Positions 24,403-32,002 of a stretch of DNA of 64,000 nt are shown piece after piece. The position numbers and the translations under genes are program-made. The notes under the pieces are model-generated. The model searched no databases and was not told the DNA's origin. It saw nothing but the letters and a program-made list of their open reading frames with translations. Each line of letters starts with the position of its first letter. Position 1 is the stretch's first letter. Origin of the DNA: Nocardiopsis coralli (GTDB taxonomy: Bacteria > Actinomycetota > Actinomycetes > Streptosporangiales > Streptosporangiaceae); NCBI RefSeq assembly GCF_014892575.1, contig NZ_JADBGI010000003.1, positions 1 to 64,000 of the forward strand, written 5' to 3'.

Positions 24403-25866
24403 ATGTCGCAGTCCCGACGTTTCACCGCGAGGACCGCCCTGCTCGCCGCGAGCACGGCCGGTTTCGTCGCCCTCGGTTCCGGTCTCGCCGGAGCCGACAC
24501 CCTCGAGCCCAACGCCCTGGAGTCCGCCACCGAGGAGGTCGGTCCCATGGCCGAGCGGCTCCTGGTGGAGAACGTCGCGCCCACCGTCAACAGCCTCGTG
24601 CCCGCAGGGGCCGGGCCCGCCGCCGGTGACGCCCTCGACGAGCTCCAGCAGACCGCGAACGACCCGGACAAGCCCGCGCCGGACCTGGGCGCGGCCGTGC
24701 CCGAGGGCGAGGTCACCCTCGCCACCCCGGTCGGCGACGCCCCCAACCCGACGTCCACGCTGGGTGACACGCTCTCCGAGGGCCAGGCGATGACCGGCCT
24801 GGACGGCGACCCGCACGACACGGTCGGCCACGACGCCGGCGCCGCGGTCGAGGAGACCGCGCAGGGGGCCGGGGACCGCGTGGAGGAGACCGGCCACGGC
24901 GCCGGGGAGACCCTCGAGGGCGCGGCGACCACCGTGGTCCCGCAGGCCGCGCACACGGTCATGGACGTGCGCGACCGGGTGGTGCCGCAGTCCGACGACC
25001 TGGAGCAAGTCACCGCGCTGCCCGGGGAGGCGGCCGACCGCATCGGCGCGCCGAGCCTGCCGCAGTCGGGCGAGCTGTCCGACCTGACCGCCGAGAACTC
25101 GCTCGAGATCGACCAGGTCCTGCAGGACCCGCTGGGCCAGGGATCCACGGTCCAGCAGAGCGCCTCCGGCCCGGAGGTGCCCAACGTGTGGGACCTGCCC
25201 GGCGCGTTCGGCGTGCACGTCCCCGACTCGCTGCAGGAGGTCGTGGAGTCCAACCCGGTCACCGACGACAACTACGTCAGCCTCGGCGAGGAGGACGTGC
25301 TCGGCATGGTCGGCAACACGAACTGGGACTGGGAGGGGCAGGAGACGCTCCCGCAGTCGGACCCCCACTGGGCGGACCTCGGCGCCCGCAAGCCGAGCAA
25401 CTTCGCGGCCCTGAGGCCGTCCGGGAACCTGGGCGGAAGCGCGACCGTGGGCCAGGCCGCCGATCTGGGCGGGACCGCTGAGTCGGCCACGGACGGGCTC
25501 ACCCCGGAGGGCGTGGAGACCTTCTCCCTCAACGGTCCAGTCTCCGAGACGAGCATCGACCCGGCCGACAGCGAGCTCGAGCCGGTGCTGGAGGCGGCCG
25601 AGCCGGTGACCGGCCAGGTCGAGGAGACGCTGCCGCAGACCTCGGAGCTGGGCCTGCCGCAGGTCGCCGAGGGCGTGGACGCCGGGACCGTGGAGGACGT
25701 CACCGAGGGCCTGGGCCAGGGCACCGACCTGGTGCACGAGATCGACCTGAGCGACCCCATCAGCATCTCCGGGGGCACCGAGGAGCAGGAGACGCCGGAG
25801 GGCATGGTCGAGCACCCGACCGTCACCGACCTGCCCGGTTCCGACGCCCTGCCCGTCGTGAGCTGA
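24403..25866 (+). CDS. Unknown secreted acidic repeat-containing protein
   Basis: An exported protein of 487 residues with a typical signal peptide (RRFTARTALLAASTAGFVAL...AGAD) starting at ATG 24403 after GGAAGGA. The mature part is strongly acidic, Glu/Asp/Gly/Thr-rich. A short LPQ[ST] motif recurs (LPQSGELSDL, LPQSDPHWADL, LPQTSELGLP), with VETLEG/VEETA-type stretches between. There are no cysteines, no membrane anchor and no recognised domain. The internal LPQT is not a sortase signal because no hydrophobic segment and basic tail follow. A strong plus-strand terminator follows the gene. Probably an extracellular or wall-associated structural protein; this is inference from composition only. 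Confidence 0.72.
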   Translation: MSQSRRFTARTALLAASTAGFVALGSGLAGADTLEPNALESATEEVGPMAERLLVENVAPTVNSLVPAGAGPAAGDALDELQQTANDPDKPAPDLGAAVPEGEVTLATPVGDAPNPTSTLGDTLSEGQAMTGLDGDPHDTVGHDAGAAVEETAQGAGDRVEETGHGAGETLEGAATTVVPQAAHTVMDVRDRVVPQSDDLEQVTALPGEAADRIGAPSLPQSGELSDLTAENSLEIDQVLQDPLGQGSTVQQSASGPEVPNVWDLPGAFGVHVPDSLQEVVESNPVTDDNYVSLGEEDVLGMVGNTNWDWEGQETLPQSDPHWADLGARKPSNFAALRPSGNLGGSATVGQAADLGGTAESATDGLTPEGVETFSLNGPVSETSIDPADSELEPVLEAAEPVTGQVEETLPQTSELGLPQVAEGVDAGTVEDVTEGLGQGTDLVHEIDLSDPISISGGTEEQETPEGMVEHPTVTDLPGSDALPVVS

Positions 25867-25960
25867 TGCCCGTACGGGGGCACTGACAGGGGGCCGCCCG
25901 GGGGTGCGGGCCCGGGTTCGACCAGGGCTCGACCCGGGCTCTGACCCTCGCACGGCCTGC

Positions 25961-26000
25961 GGCGCCGTCCGGCGATGTCGGACGGCGCCGCACGTTTTTT
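25961..26000 (+). terminator. Strong intrinsic terminator after the acidic secreted protein
   Basis: An 11-bp perfect stem GGCGCCGTCCG / CGGACGGCGCC (25961-25971 with 25979-25989) is followed by GCACG and TTTTTT. It lies about 95 nt after the stop of the gene at 24403-25866. Confidence 0.92.
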
Positions 26001-26122
26001 CCGGTTCAGGACCTTGGTCGCACAGAAGTCGGGACGAACAACACCGTTCCCGAGCGCGAGTGACCTGAGTCATGATCGAATCGGGGTGACGCACCCGCAC
26101 CGGAACGCGAGGAGGCACCGGG

Positions 26123-26302
26123 ATGAAGCAAGAGCGCGAGGATGTCGACCCCGACGACGAACCGCTGACGGAGGAGGAACGGCGGTTGGACGAGATCCAG
26201 GCGCGCGGGCTCCGGGAACGCCAGGCGGACCAGGAACGGGCCGGTCACCGGTTCGACCTGTTCGACGACTCCGAATGGGGACCCGGCCCCACCCAGGACT
26301 GA
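26123..26302 (+). CDS. Small charged protein, 59 residues
   Basis: A very short gene with a good ribosome site (GAGGAGG, 8 nt before the ATG). The product is 59 residues, strongly charged, predicted as one long helix then an acidic tail: DEPLTEEERRLDEIQARGLR, then ...FDLFDDSEWGPGPTQD. It contains no cysteine and no membrane segment. The central PLTxxERRxxE segment recurs in the small protein encoded 290 bp downstream, suggesting the two are paralogues. It lies after a terminator, so it has its own promoter. I recognise no family. The charged coiled-coil-like helix would suit an adaptor or a protein-binding role, but that is only inference. Confidence 0.6.
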   Translation: MKQEREDVDPDDEPLTEEERRLDEIQARGLRERQADQERAGHRFDLFDDSEWGPGPTQD

Positions 26303-26590
26303 CCCACGGGACCCTCGCACGGGTGTCCGGTGCGGTCGGCACGGTGGCGCACGGCCGGTCACGTGGCGGGCGGACGTACCGCTCGGGCGCGTCCACGTCC
26401 GGCCGATTCCGCAGACCCCCTGACAGCAGGGCTCTGCCGCTCTACTCTGGAACCCTCTGCCCCCAGGCCTGAGCTCAGGCAGGTGCAGCGGGCGGCCCCG
26501 GGACACCGCCGGCAGCCCGAGGCAGTCGAGGACCGGACACGGCACGCCGCCCCGCACGGCGGGGCCGCAACGTTAGGTGTGGTGACGACG

Positions 26591-26824
26591 ATGAACAAGC
26601 CGTCCGACAAGGCGTCCGGCCCGGACGACAGCACCGGCCGCGACCACGAACCCGCGTTGGAGCAGCACTCCGCGTCCGACCCCGATTCCCCCCTCACCCC
26701 GGCCGAGCGCCGCATGGAGGAGCGCATCGGCAAGTGGTTGGAGAAGGGGCGCGCGCGTGAGGAACGTGCCCGCGCCGCAGGTCTGAGCCAGGAGGCCGCA
26801 CGGGAGTCCTGGACCTGGCGCTGA
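26591..26824 (+). CDS. Small charged protein, 77 residues, paralogue of 26123 gene
   Basis: A short gene starting at ATG 26591 (two in-frame GTG codons lie 12 and 15 bases upstream). The product has an acidic, Ser/Asp-rich N-terminal half and a highly charged helix: DSPLTPAERRMEERIGKWLE, then KGRAREERARAAGLSQEAARESWTW. The PLTxxERRxxE core matches the 59-residue neighbour; the Trp-containing C terminus differs. It has no ribosome site of the usual strength. No family is recognised; the repeat in a neighbour is the main reason for calling it coding. Confidence 0.55.
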   Translation: MNKPSDKASGPDDSTGRDHEPALEQHSASDPDSPLTPAERRMEERIGKWLEKGRAREERARAAGLSQEAARESWTWR

Positions 26825-27026
26825 CCCGCGCGCTGCCCCCGGATCCGAGCACAGATCGACGCCGATTCCCCCGGGGCCGTAGGTGCCCGACCGGTGCGGA
26901 GCGGCACCGCAGGGACCGGGGCATCTGAGCAGGTACTCCCCGTAGCCCGGTGCCACCGGACCCACGGGAACCCGACCAGGGCGATACGCCCCCAGGACCC
27001 ACAGCACCCCGTCTGCCGCTGGAGCC

Positions 27027-27068
27027 GTGTCCGGGCGCACGGGGGCCGTGTCCGGGCGCACGGGGGCC
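27027..27068. repeat. 21-bp perfect tandem direct repeat
   Basis: Two identical 21-bp units beginning GTGTCCGGGCGCACGG lie at 27027-27047 and 27048-27068 in non-coding DNA. Function unknown. Confidence 0.95.
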
Positions 27069-27373
27069 GACCCCGCGCCACGAGCACCGGGCGTTCCGGA
27101 GACAGGGTCCACCGCCGACTGCACGCTTCATGCCGGCCCCGCTCGTGTCTGCCGTCTGCCGTGGATGGTCCGGCCGTTCGGGCCCGGGTCACCCGAGCCA
27201 CGACCAGGCAGGCCGGTCTCCACAACCCCGACGTGTGGATGTCTCCCCAGCCCGAGGGAAAGCGACTGGGACCGGACACCCCAAGGCCACGGGATCACTG
27301 CCGACGCGAGACGCCCGGGAACGCACCACGGCGCCGCACCGGCCGAAGCACCTCGTGCTGCGCGCCCGAACCC

Positions 27374-27421
27374 GGCACCCCGGCACCCCGGCACCCCGGC
27401 ACCCCGGCACCCCGGCACCCC
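27374..27421. repeat. Six tandem copies of an 8-bp repeat
   Basis: GGCACCCC occurs six times in perfect tandem at 27374-27421, 37 bp downstream of the paralogue gene at 27459-28178 (minus strand). This is a microsatellite-like array, likely to vary in copy number between strains. Confidence 0.95.
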
Positions 27422-27458
27422 ACGAGAGCGTGACCTGCCGACGGGGCGGGTTCCCCCG

Positions 27459-28178
27459 TCAGTCCCCCGTCAGGCGTTCCACGTACGCGCGGTACTCGCG
27501 CAGCACCAGGCGCAACGACTCGGTGTCCGGCGCGCCCGATCCCGTGTCCGCGCCCGCGTCCCAGACTGCGCGCAACCGCGCGCGGCGCTCCTCGATCCCC
27601 GCGACGACCGCCTCGGCGACCTCCGCCGCCAGCGCGTCCGCGTCGCGTACCGCCTGCGCGGGGTCGTCCACGAACCCGCCCTGGGCCCCGGTCCAGCGTT
27701 CCTTCACCCGCGCGAGGTCCATGCCGTGCGGGACGACCCGCCACGGCTCTCCCTCCCACGGCCGGTCCGAGGCCTTCGCGGCCGAGCCCTGCGGAGCTGC
27801 TTCCCGCCCGGACGGCTCACGCTGGGCCGGCGCACGCCGGTCCGGTTCCTGCGCCTGCGCCTGCTCTTGTTCCTTCGAGGGCGTGAGCGGACGGTTCTTG
27901 CGCGCCGGCTTGCGGCGCACCGGCCTGCGCCCGGGGCCCTCCCCGGACGGTTCGGGGGAGGCATCGGCTATGTGGGCCCGGACGGTCGCGGGTTCCTCGG
28001 GCTCCGCCCCCGCTCTCGGGGTGTGGCCGCTCTCCGGCGTCCCGGACCCGACCACCTGGCCCTGGACCACACCCGGCCGTTCCGGGCCGCCCGCACGTTC
28101 CGCCGGGCCCTCCTGTCCCGTCCCGGACGTGTCCGTGCGCCTGCCGCCGCCTGCGGCCCCCGCCGGTCGCTCCGCCAT
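27459..28178 (-). CDS. Actinobacterial conserved protein, cytosolic paralogue
   Basis: A 239-residue protein starting at ATG 28178 with AGGAGG 7 nt upstream. Residues 1-140 are a disordered Pro/Gly/Glu/Arg/Gln-rich segment with a basic patch RRPVRRKPARKNRP. The C-terminal about 90 residues form a helical domain of unknown function, common in actinobacteria: ERWTGAQGGFVDDPAQAVRD, then ADALAAEVAEAV, then LRLVLREYRAYVERLTG. The same domain occurs in the gene directly upstream (28223-28969), 44 bp away and co-directional, so the two are tandem paralogues; this one lacks the membrane helix of its partner. Role unknown. Confidence 0.75.
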   Translation of the reverse strand: MAERPAGAAGGGRRTDTSGTGQEGPAERAGGPERPGVVQGQVVGSGTPESGHTPRAGAEPEEPATVRAHIADASPEPSGEGPGRRPVRRKPARKNRPLTPSKEQEQAQAQEPDRRAPAQREPSGREAAPQGSAAKASDRPWEGEPWRVVPHGMDLARVKERWTGAQGGFVDDPAQAVRDADALAAEVAEAVVAGIEERRARLRAVWDAGADTGSGAPDTESLRLVLREYRAYVERLTGD

Positions 28179-28222
28179 CGTGCGCCTCCTCCTCTCGGCG
28201 CCGGCGCCCCGGCGCCCGTCGG

Positions 28223-28969
28223 TCACCGCTCCGCGGATCCGGCTCCGCTCACCGGACCGTCCTCACCCTCGGGGGATCCCTGCTCCCGTCCCGGCTCCGC
28301 CGCTCGTTCCCTGTCCGCCGCGGAGCCGGAGACCTGTCCCGGCCCGCCGGCCTCACGCTGCTCCGGGTTTCCCTCGGACCCCGCGTCCGCCGAGCGCACG
28401 GGGCCCGGCCCACCCAGGAGCGCGCTCACCAGTCCCCGGTAGGCCACCAGCGCCTCGCGCAGGTCCTCGGTGCGCGCCCGGTCCGCCTCGGCCAGGCGTC
28501 CGGCCGCGTGCGCACGGTGGAAGTCGGCGACCGCGCCGGGGTGGTCCACCGACAGGTCCTTGGCCCGCTGCTCGAACGCCTCGTCGCCCTCGCCCCGGTC
28601 GGGGTAACCGAGGTCGGCCATGATCGTGTCGGTGAGGCGGCGGGCTCGGCGAGCCGCTCCCGCGGGGTCGTCCACGAACTCCTGCTGGACCTCGGCCCAG
28701 GCGTGTGTGTGGCGTTCCCGCTGCTCGTCGGTGAGGTCCCGCAGGTCCGTGCCGGAACGCTGCCGCAGCCGCTCGGCCAGGTCCTGCTCCGCGGCGGCGG
28801 TGTCACCGTGCTCGCGCACCGCGTGGTCGTACTCGTCGCCGAAGCGCTCCCGCAGCCGGGCGGTGCGCCGGGCGGGCAGCACGGACCTCAACAGCAGGTA
28901 CGAGCCGCCTGCCACCAGTAGGAGAGCCACGACCACGGCCACCAGGGCGACGACGGTTCCGGTATCCAC
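28223..28969 (-). CDS. Actinobacterial conserved protein, membrane-anchored paralogue
   Basis: A 248-residue protein with one N-terminal transmembrane helix (VVALVAVVVALLLVAGGSYL), so the rest probably faces the cytosol. After a charged region comes the helical domain also seen in the downstream gene: HAWAEVQQEFVDDPAGAARR, then ARRLTDTIMADLG, then EDLREALVAYRGLVSALLG. A disordered Gly/Glu/Ser tail follows. The GTG at 28969 has AGGAGG 8 nt upstream. A GTG three codons earlier overlaps that ribosome site and is unlikely. The pair looks like an operon in which one copy is anchored and one soluble. Function is unknown. Confidence 0.77.
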   Translation of the reverse strand: MDTGTVVALVAVVVALLLVAGGSYLLLRSVLPARRTARLRERFGDEYDHAVREHGDTAAAEQDLAERLRQRSGTDLRDLTDEQRERHTHAWAEVQQEFVDDPAGAARRARRLTDTIMADLGYPDRGEGDEAFEQRAKDLSVDHPGAVADFHRAHAAGRLAEADRARTEDLREALVAYRGLVSALLGGPGPVRSADAGSEGNPEQREAGGPGQVSGSAADRERAAEPGREQGSPEGEDGPVSGAGSAER

Positions 28970-29148
28970 CGCATGCACCTCCTGTGGACCAGGGACTGCC
29001 CCCGAAGGTGCCGGTCAAACGCCCGCCCGACGCGCCGGAACCCCTGCGGCGCCGAAGGTGCAGGTCGGGGCCCGGGTATCCGGATGTCTGGAGAACTCTC
29101 ACCCCGCAGCGCGTTTACCGAACGCGCCCGCCGCCCCGAAAACAGAAA

Positions 29149-29173
29149 GACCCCGGAGCGCAGCTCCGGGGTC
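29149..29173 (-). terminator. Terminator of the polyprenyl synthase gene
   Basis: An 11-bp perfect stem (29149-29159 with 29163-29173) with a 3-nt loop is followed on the minus strand by TTTCTGTTTTC, 15 nt after the stop codon. Confidence 0.93.
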
Positions 29174-29187
29174 CCACGCGCGCGGTC

Positions 29188-30192
29188 TCAGCCGCTGCGC
29201 TCCACGACGTAGTCGCACAGGGACTCGAACGCCTCACGCGCGCGCCCCTCGGGCAGGGTCGCCAGCTCGGCGCGGGCCTTGTCCGCCCACCCGCGCAGGC
29301 TCGCGGCGGCCTCACCCATGGCCGGGTGCGGGCGCAGCAGCGCCAGCGCCTCCTCGGCCTCGGTGTCGTCGAGCGGGCGGCCCAGCAGGGAACGCAGCCG
29401 CTCGTCGGCCGGGTCGGTCGAGCGCAGGGCGTAGAACATCGGGAGGGTGAGCACACCCTCGCGCAGGTCCGTGCCGGGGGTCTTGCCGGAGTCGTCGGGG
29501 TGGCCGGCCACGTCGAGGATGTCGTCGGCGAGCTGGAACGCCATGCCGAGGGCGTCGCTGGCGCGGGTCAGGGTCCCGGTGGTCTCCGGGTCGACCTTGC
29601 CGAACATGCCGCCGAACTCCGCGGAGGAGGCGATGAGCGAGGCGGTCTTGTCGCTGATGACCTGCAGGTAGTGGTCGAGCGGGTCGACGTCGGCCTGCGG
29701 CCCGGAGGTCTCGCGCACCTGCCCCTTGACCAGGCGGGCGAAGGTCTCGGCCTGCAGCCGCACGGCCTCGGTTCCCAGGTCGGCGAGTTTCGTGGAGGCC
29801 TGCGCGAAGACGTAGTCGCCGGTGAGGATCGCGACGCTGTTGCCCCAGCGCATGTTCGCGCTCGGGCGGCCGCGGCGCATCTCGGCCTCGTCCATGACGT
29901 CGTCGTGGTAGAGGGTCGCCACGTGGGTGAGCTCGACGACCGCGGCGGCGGCGATGAGGTCGGGGGACTTCGGGTCGCCGAAGTGGGCGGCCAGCAGCAC
30001 CAGCATCGCACGGAACCGCTTGCCGCCGGCCTGCAGCAGGTGGGAGGCTGCCTCGGTCAACAGGGGGTCGGTGGAGCGCACCGAGTCCGCCAGCATCTCC
30101 TCGACCTTGTCGAGGTCGTCCTGCACCTCACGGGCGAGGGAAGGGTCGACTCTCGGCAGAGCGAGAAACCCGCTCGGGACAGCACCGCTCAC
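29188..30192 (-). CDS. Long-chain polyprenyl diphosphate synthase
   Basis: An isoprenoid chain-elongating enzyme (334 residues) that condenses isopentenyl diphosphate onto allylic primers, here probably making the menaquinone side chain. First aspartate-rich motif: LYHDDVMDEAEMRRGRP. Second: FQLADDILDVAGHPDDSGK. GGKRFRAMLVLLAAH and GDYVFAQAS are family blocks, and residues before the first motif fit long-chain (hepta- to decaprenyl) synthases. The GTG at 30192 follows GGTGGAG; an in-frame start at 30261 lacks support. It lies downstream of nuoN on the same strand but has a 151-bp gap, so its own promoter is likely. The exact chain length cannot be read. Confidence 0.92.
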   Translation of the reverse strand: MSGAVPSGFLALPRVDPSLAREVQDDLDKVEEMLADSVRSTDPLLTEAASHLLQAGGKRFRAMLVLLAAHFGDPKSPDLIAAAAVVELTHVATLYHDDVMDEAEMRRGRPSANMRWGNSVAILTGDYVFAQASTKLADLGTEAVRLQAETFARLVKGQVRETSGPQADVDPLDHYLQVISDKTASLIASSAEFGGMFGKVDPETTGTLTRASDALGMAFQLADDILDVAGHPDDSGKTPGTDLREGVLTLPMFYALRSTDPADERLRSLLGRPLDDTEAEEALALLRPHPAMGEAAASLRGWADKARAELATLPEGRAREAFESLCDYVVERSG

Positions 30193-30343
30193 CGTAAAGC
30201 TCCACCTGTTGAACGGGCACGCCCACAGCCCCGGAGGGGAAGCCGCCTGCGTGCACAGCACATGAACATGATCCGACTTGCCACGGTATCCGACCCGGAA
30301 TGGTGAACCAAAGCCACCACCCGGGTCGGGTACCGCGGGCCGG

Positions 30344-32002
30344 TCACGGGCCCGTACGCTCCAGTGACGCCTCGTCGACCATCACCGAGACGGGCTCGGG
30401 ACCGGCCTCGTTCGACGGCAGCAGGGTGTCGAGCACCGGACCCGGGAACACACCGAGCGTCAGCGTCGCGGCCACACCCACGGTGATGACACCGCCGGTG
30501 AGCATGCCCGCGGGAACCACGGTCGGGCCCTCCTCCTCCGGATCCCGGAAGAACATCACAACGATGATCCGGACGTAGAAGAAGGCGGTCACCGCGCTGC
30601 TGAGCACACCCACGATCACCAGCGGCGTCGCCCCGGCCGCCACGGCGGCCTCGAACACCGCGAACTTGCCGATGAAACCGCTGGTGAGCGGGATCCCGGC
30701 GAAGGCCAGCAGGAACAGCGACAGCGCGCCGGCCAGCCCGGGGTGGCGTCGCCCGAGCCCGGCCCAGCGGTCGATGTCGCCGAGCTCCTGGCCCCCGTCG
30801 CGGGTGCGCACGAGGGTGATGACCGCGAACGCGCCCAGGGTCGTGAACCCGTAGGCGGCCAGGTAGAACATGGCGCCGGCGAGCCCGTCGGTGCTGGCGG
30901 CGACGACGGCGGTGAGGATGAACCCGGCGTGCACGACCGAGGAGTAGGCCAGCAGGCGCTTCACGTCGCGCTGGGTGACGGCCACGATCGCGGCGACCAC
31001 CATGGTCAGCACCGCGACGGTCCACAGCATCGGTTCCCACAGTTCGATGGAGCCGCCGAAGGGAACGAAGAACACCCGCAGCAGGGCACCGAAGGCGGCC
31101 ACCAGGGTGCAGGAGGCCATGAGCGCCGTGATGGGGGTGGGAGCACCCTGGTAGACGTCGGGCTTCCAGTTGTGGAACGGCACCGCGCCGACCTTGAACA
31201 GCAGGCCGATCGCGACGAGCCCGATCCCCATGAGCAGCAGGGGTTCGCCGTTACCGCCCTCGAAGATCGGGGCGCCTCCGGTCTCGGCCGCCGCGCGCAC
31301 CTCGGCGAAGTTCACGCTGCCCGCGTACCCGTAGACCATGGCGATCCCGAACAGGAAGAACGCCGAGGAGAACGCGCCGAGCAGGAAGTACTTCACCGCC
31401 GCCTCCTGCGAGAACAGGCGACGGCGGCGGGCCAGCCCGCACAGCAGGTACAGCGGCAGGCTCATCACCTCGAGGGCGATGAACATGGTGAGGAAGTCGT
31501 TCGCGGCCGGGAACATGAGCATGCCCAGCACCGCGAACAGCACCAGCGGGTAGACCTCGGTGTGCTGGGAGCCCGCCATGATGTGGGCGCGCTCCTGCTC
31601 GCTGCCGGGCACCGTAGCGGCCTGGGCGGCGAAGGCGTCGCGCCCGTCGCGGCGTTCGGCGATGAGCACGAGGCTGATGAGCGCCAGCACCGCGATGGTG
31701 CCCTGGAAGAACAGGACGGTGTGGTCCACGGCCAACACCCCGGCGACGAGGGTGGCGCCCTCCTCCGGCAGGGTTCCGACCTGCATCACGAGCAGCACGA
31801 AGGTCACCAGCAGCGCCAAGGACGCGGTGGCGATCTGCAGACCGCGGCGGCGCGTGGCCGGCACGAACGCCTCGAAGAGCACCGCGAGCACGCCTGCGCC
31901 GAAGACGACCAGGAACGGGGCGAGCAGCCACCAGTCCAGGACGGGCGCCTCTGATGTGATGACGGGGCCGGAGAGGCCCTCGTCGGTCTCGAAGGGGATC
32001 AC
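30344..32002 (-). CDS. nuoN: NADH-quinone oxidoreductase subunit N
   Basis: A proton-pumping antiporter-like membrane subunit of complex I (552 residues, about 14 helices). Family blocks: LLCGLARRRRLFSQEAAVKY, then FLLGAFSSAFFLFGIAMVYG, KVGAVPFHNWKPDVYQGAPT with conserved Lys/Trp, and an LLAYSSVVHAGFIL segment. Last gene of the nuoA-N operon. Its GTG start overlaps the nuoM stop by 4 bp (GTGA). The short acidic C terminus ends before the 151-bp gap to the polyprenyl synthase. Confidence 0.96.
   Translation of the reverse strand: MIPFETDEGLSGPVITSEAPVLDWWLLAPFLVVFGAGVLAVLFEAFVPATRRRGLQIATASLALLVTFVLLVMQVGTLPEEGATLVAGVLAVDHTVLFFQGTIAVLALISLVLIAERRDGRDAFAAQAATVPGSEQERAHIMAGSQHTEVYPLVLFAVLGMLMFPAANDFLTMFIALEVMSLPLYLLCGLARRRRLFSQEAAVKYFLLGAFSSAFFLFGIAMVYGYAGSVNFAEVRAAAETGGAPIFEGGNGEPLLLMGIGLVAIGLLFKVGAVPFHNWKPDVYQGAPTPITALMASCTLVAAFGALLRVFFVPFGGSIELWEPMLWTVAVLTMVVAAIVAVTQRDVKRLLAYSSVVHAGFILTAVVAASTDGLAGAMFYLAAYGFTTLGAFAVITLVRTRDGGQELGDIDRWAGLGRRHPGLAGALSLFLLAFAGIPLTSGFIGKFAVFEAAVAAGATPLVIVGVLSSAVTAFFYVRIIVVMFFRDPEEEGPTVVPAGMLTGGVITVGVAATLTLGVFPGPVLDTLLPSNEAGPEPVSVMVDEASLERTGP

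Larger units (their letters stand above)
26825..27458. other. Non-coding, repeat-bearing intergenic region
   Basis: This 634-bp stretch contains no frame with a ribosome site or protein-like composition; the long open frames across it are Pro/Arg-rich shadows. It holds two direct-repeat blocks, listed separately, and no clear promoter or terminator. It separates the small charged-protein genes (plus strand) from the paralogous pair on the minus strand. Confidence 0.6.

Noticed and set aside
24403-25866. LPQT-type motif taken as a sortase signal
   Set aside because: It is internal and repeated, and is not followed by a hydrophobic helix and basic tail.
27374-27421. Short repeats resembling a CRISPR-like array
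   Set aside because: The unit is only 8 bp, in direct contact, without spacers; it is a simple tandem repeat.
26950-28623. Long plus-strand frame across 26.9-28.6 kb
   Set aside because: Pro/Arg/Ser/Thr-rich composition, it runs antisense to two genes with good ribosome sites, and contains no recognisable domain.
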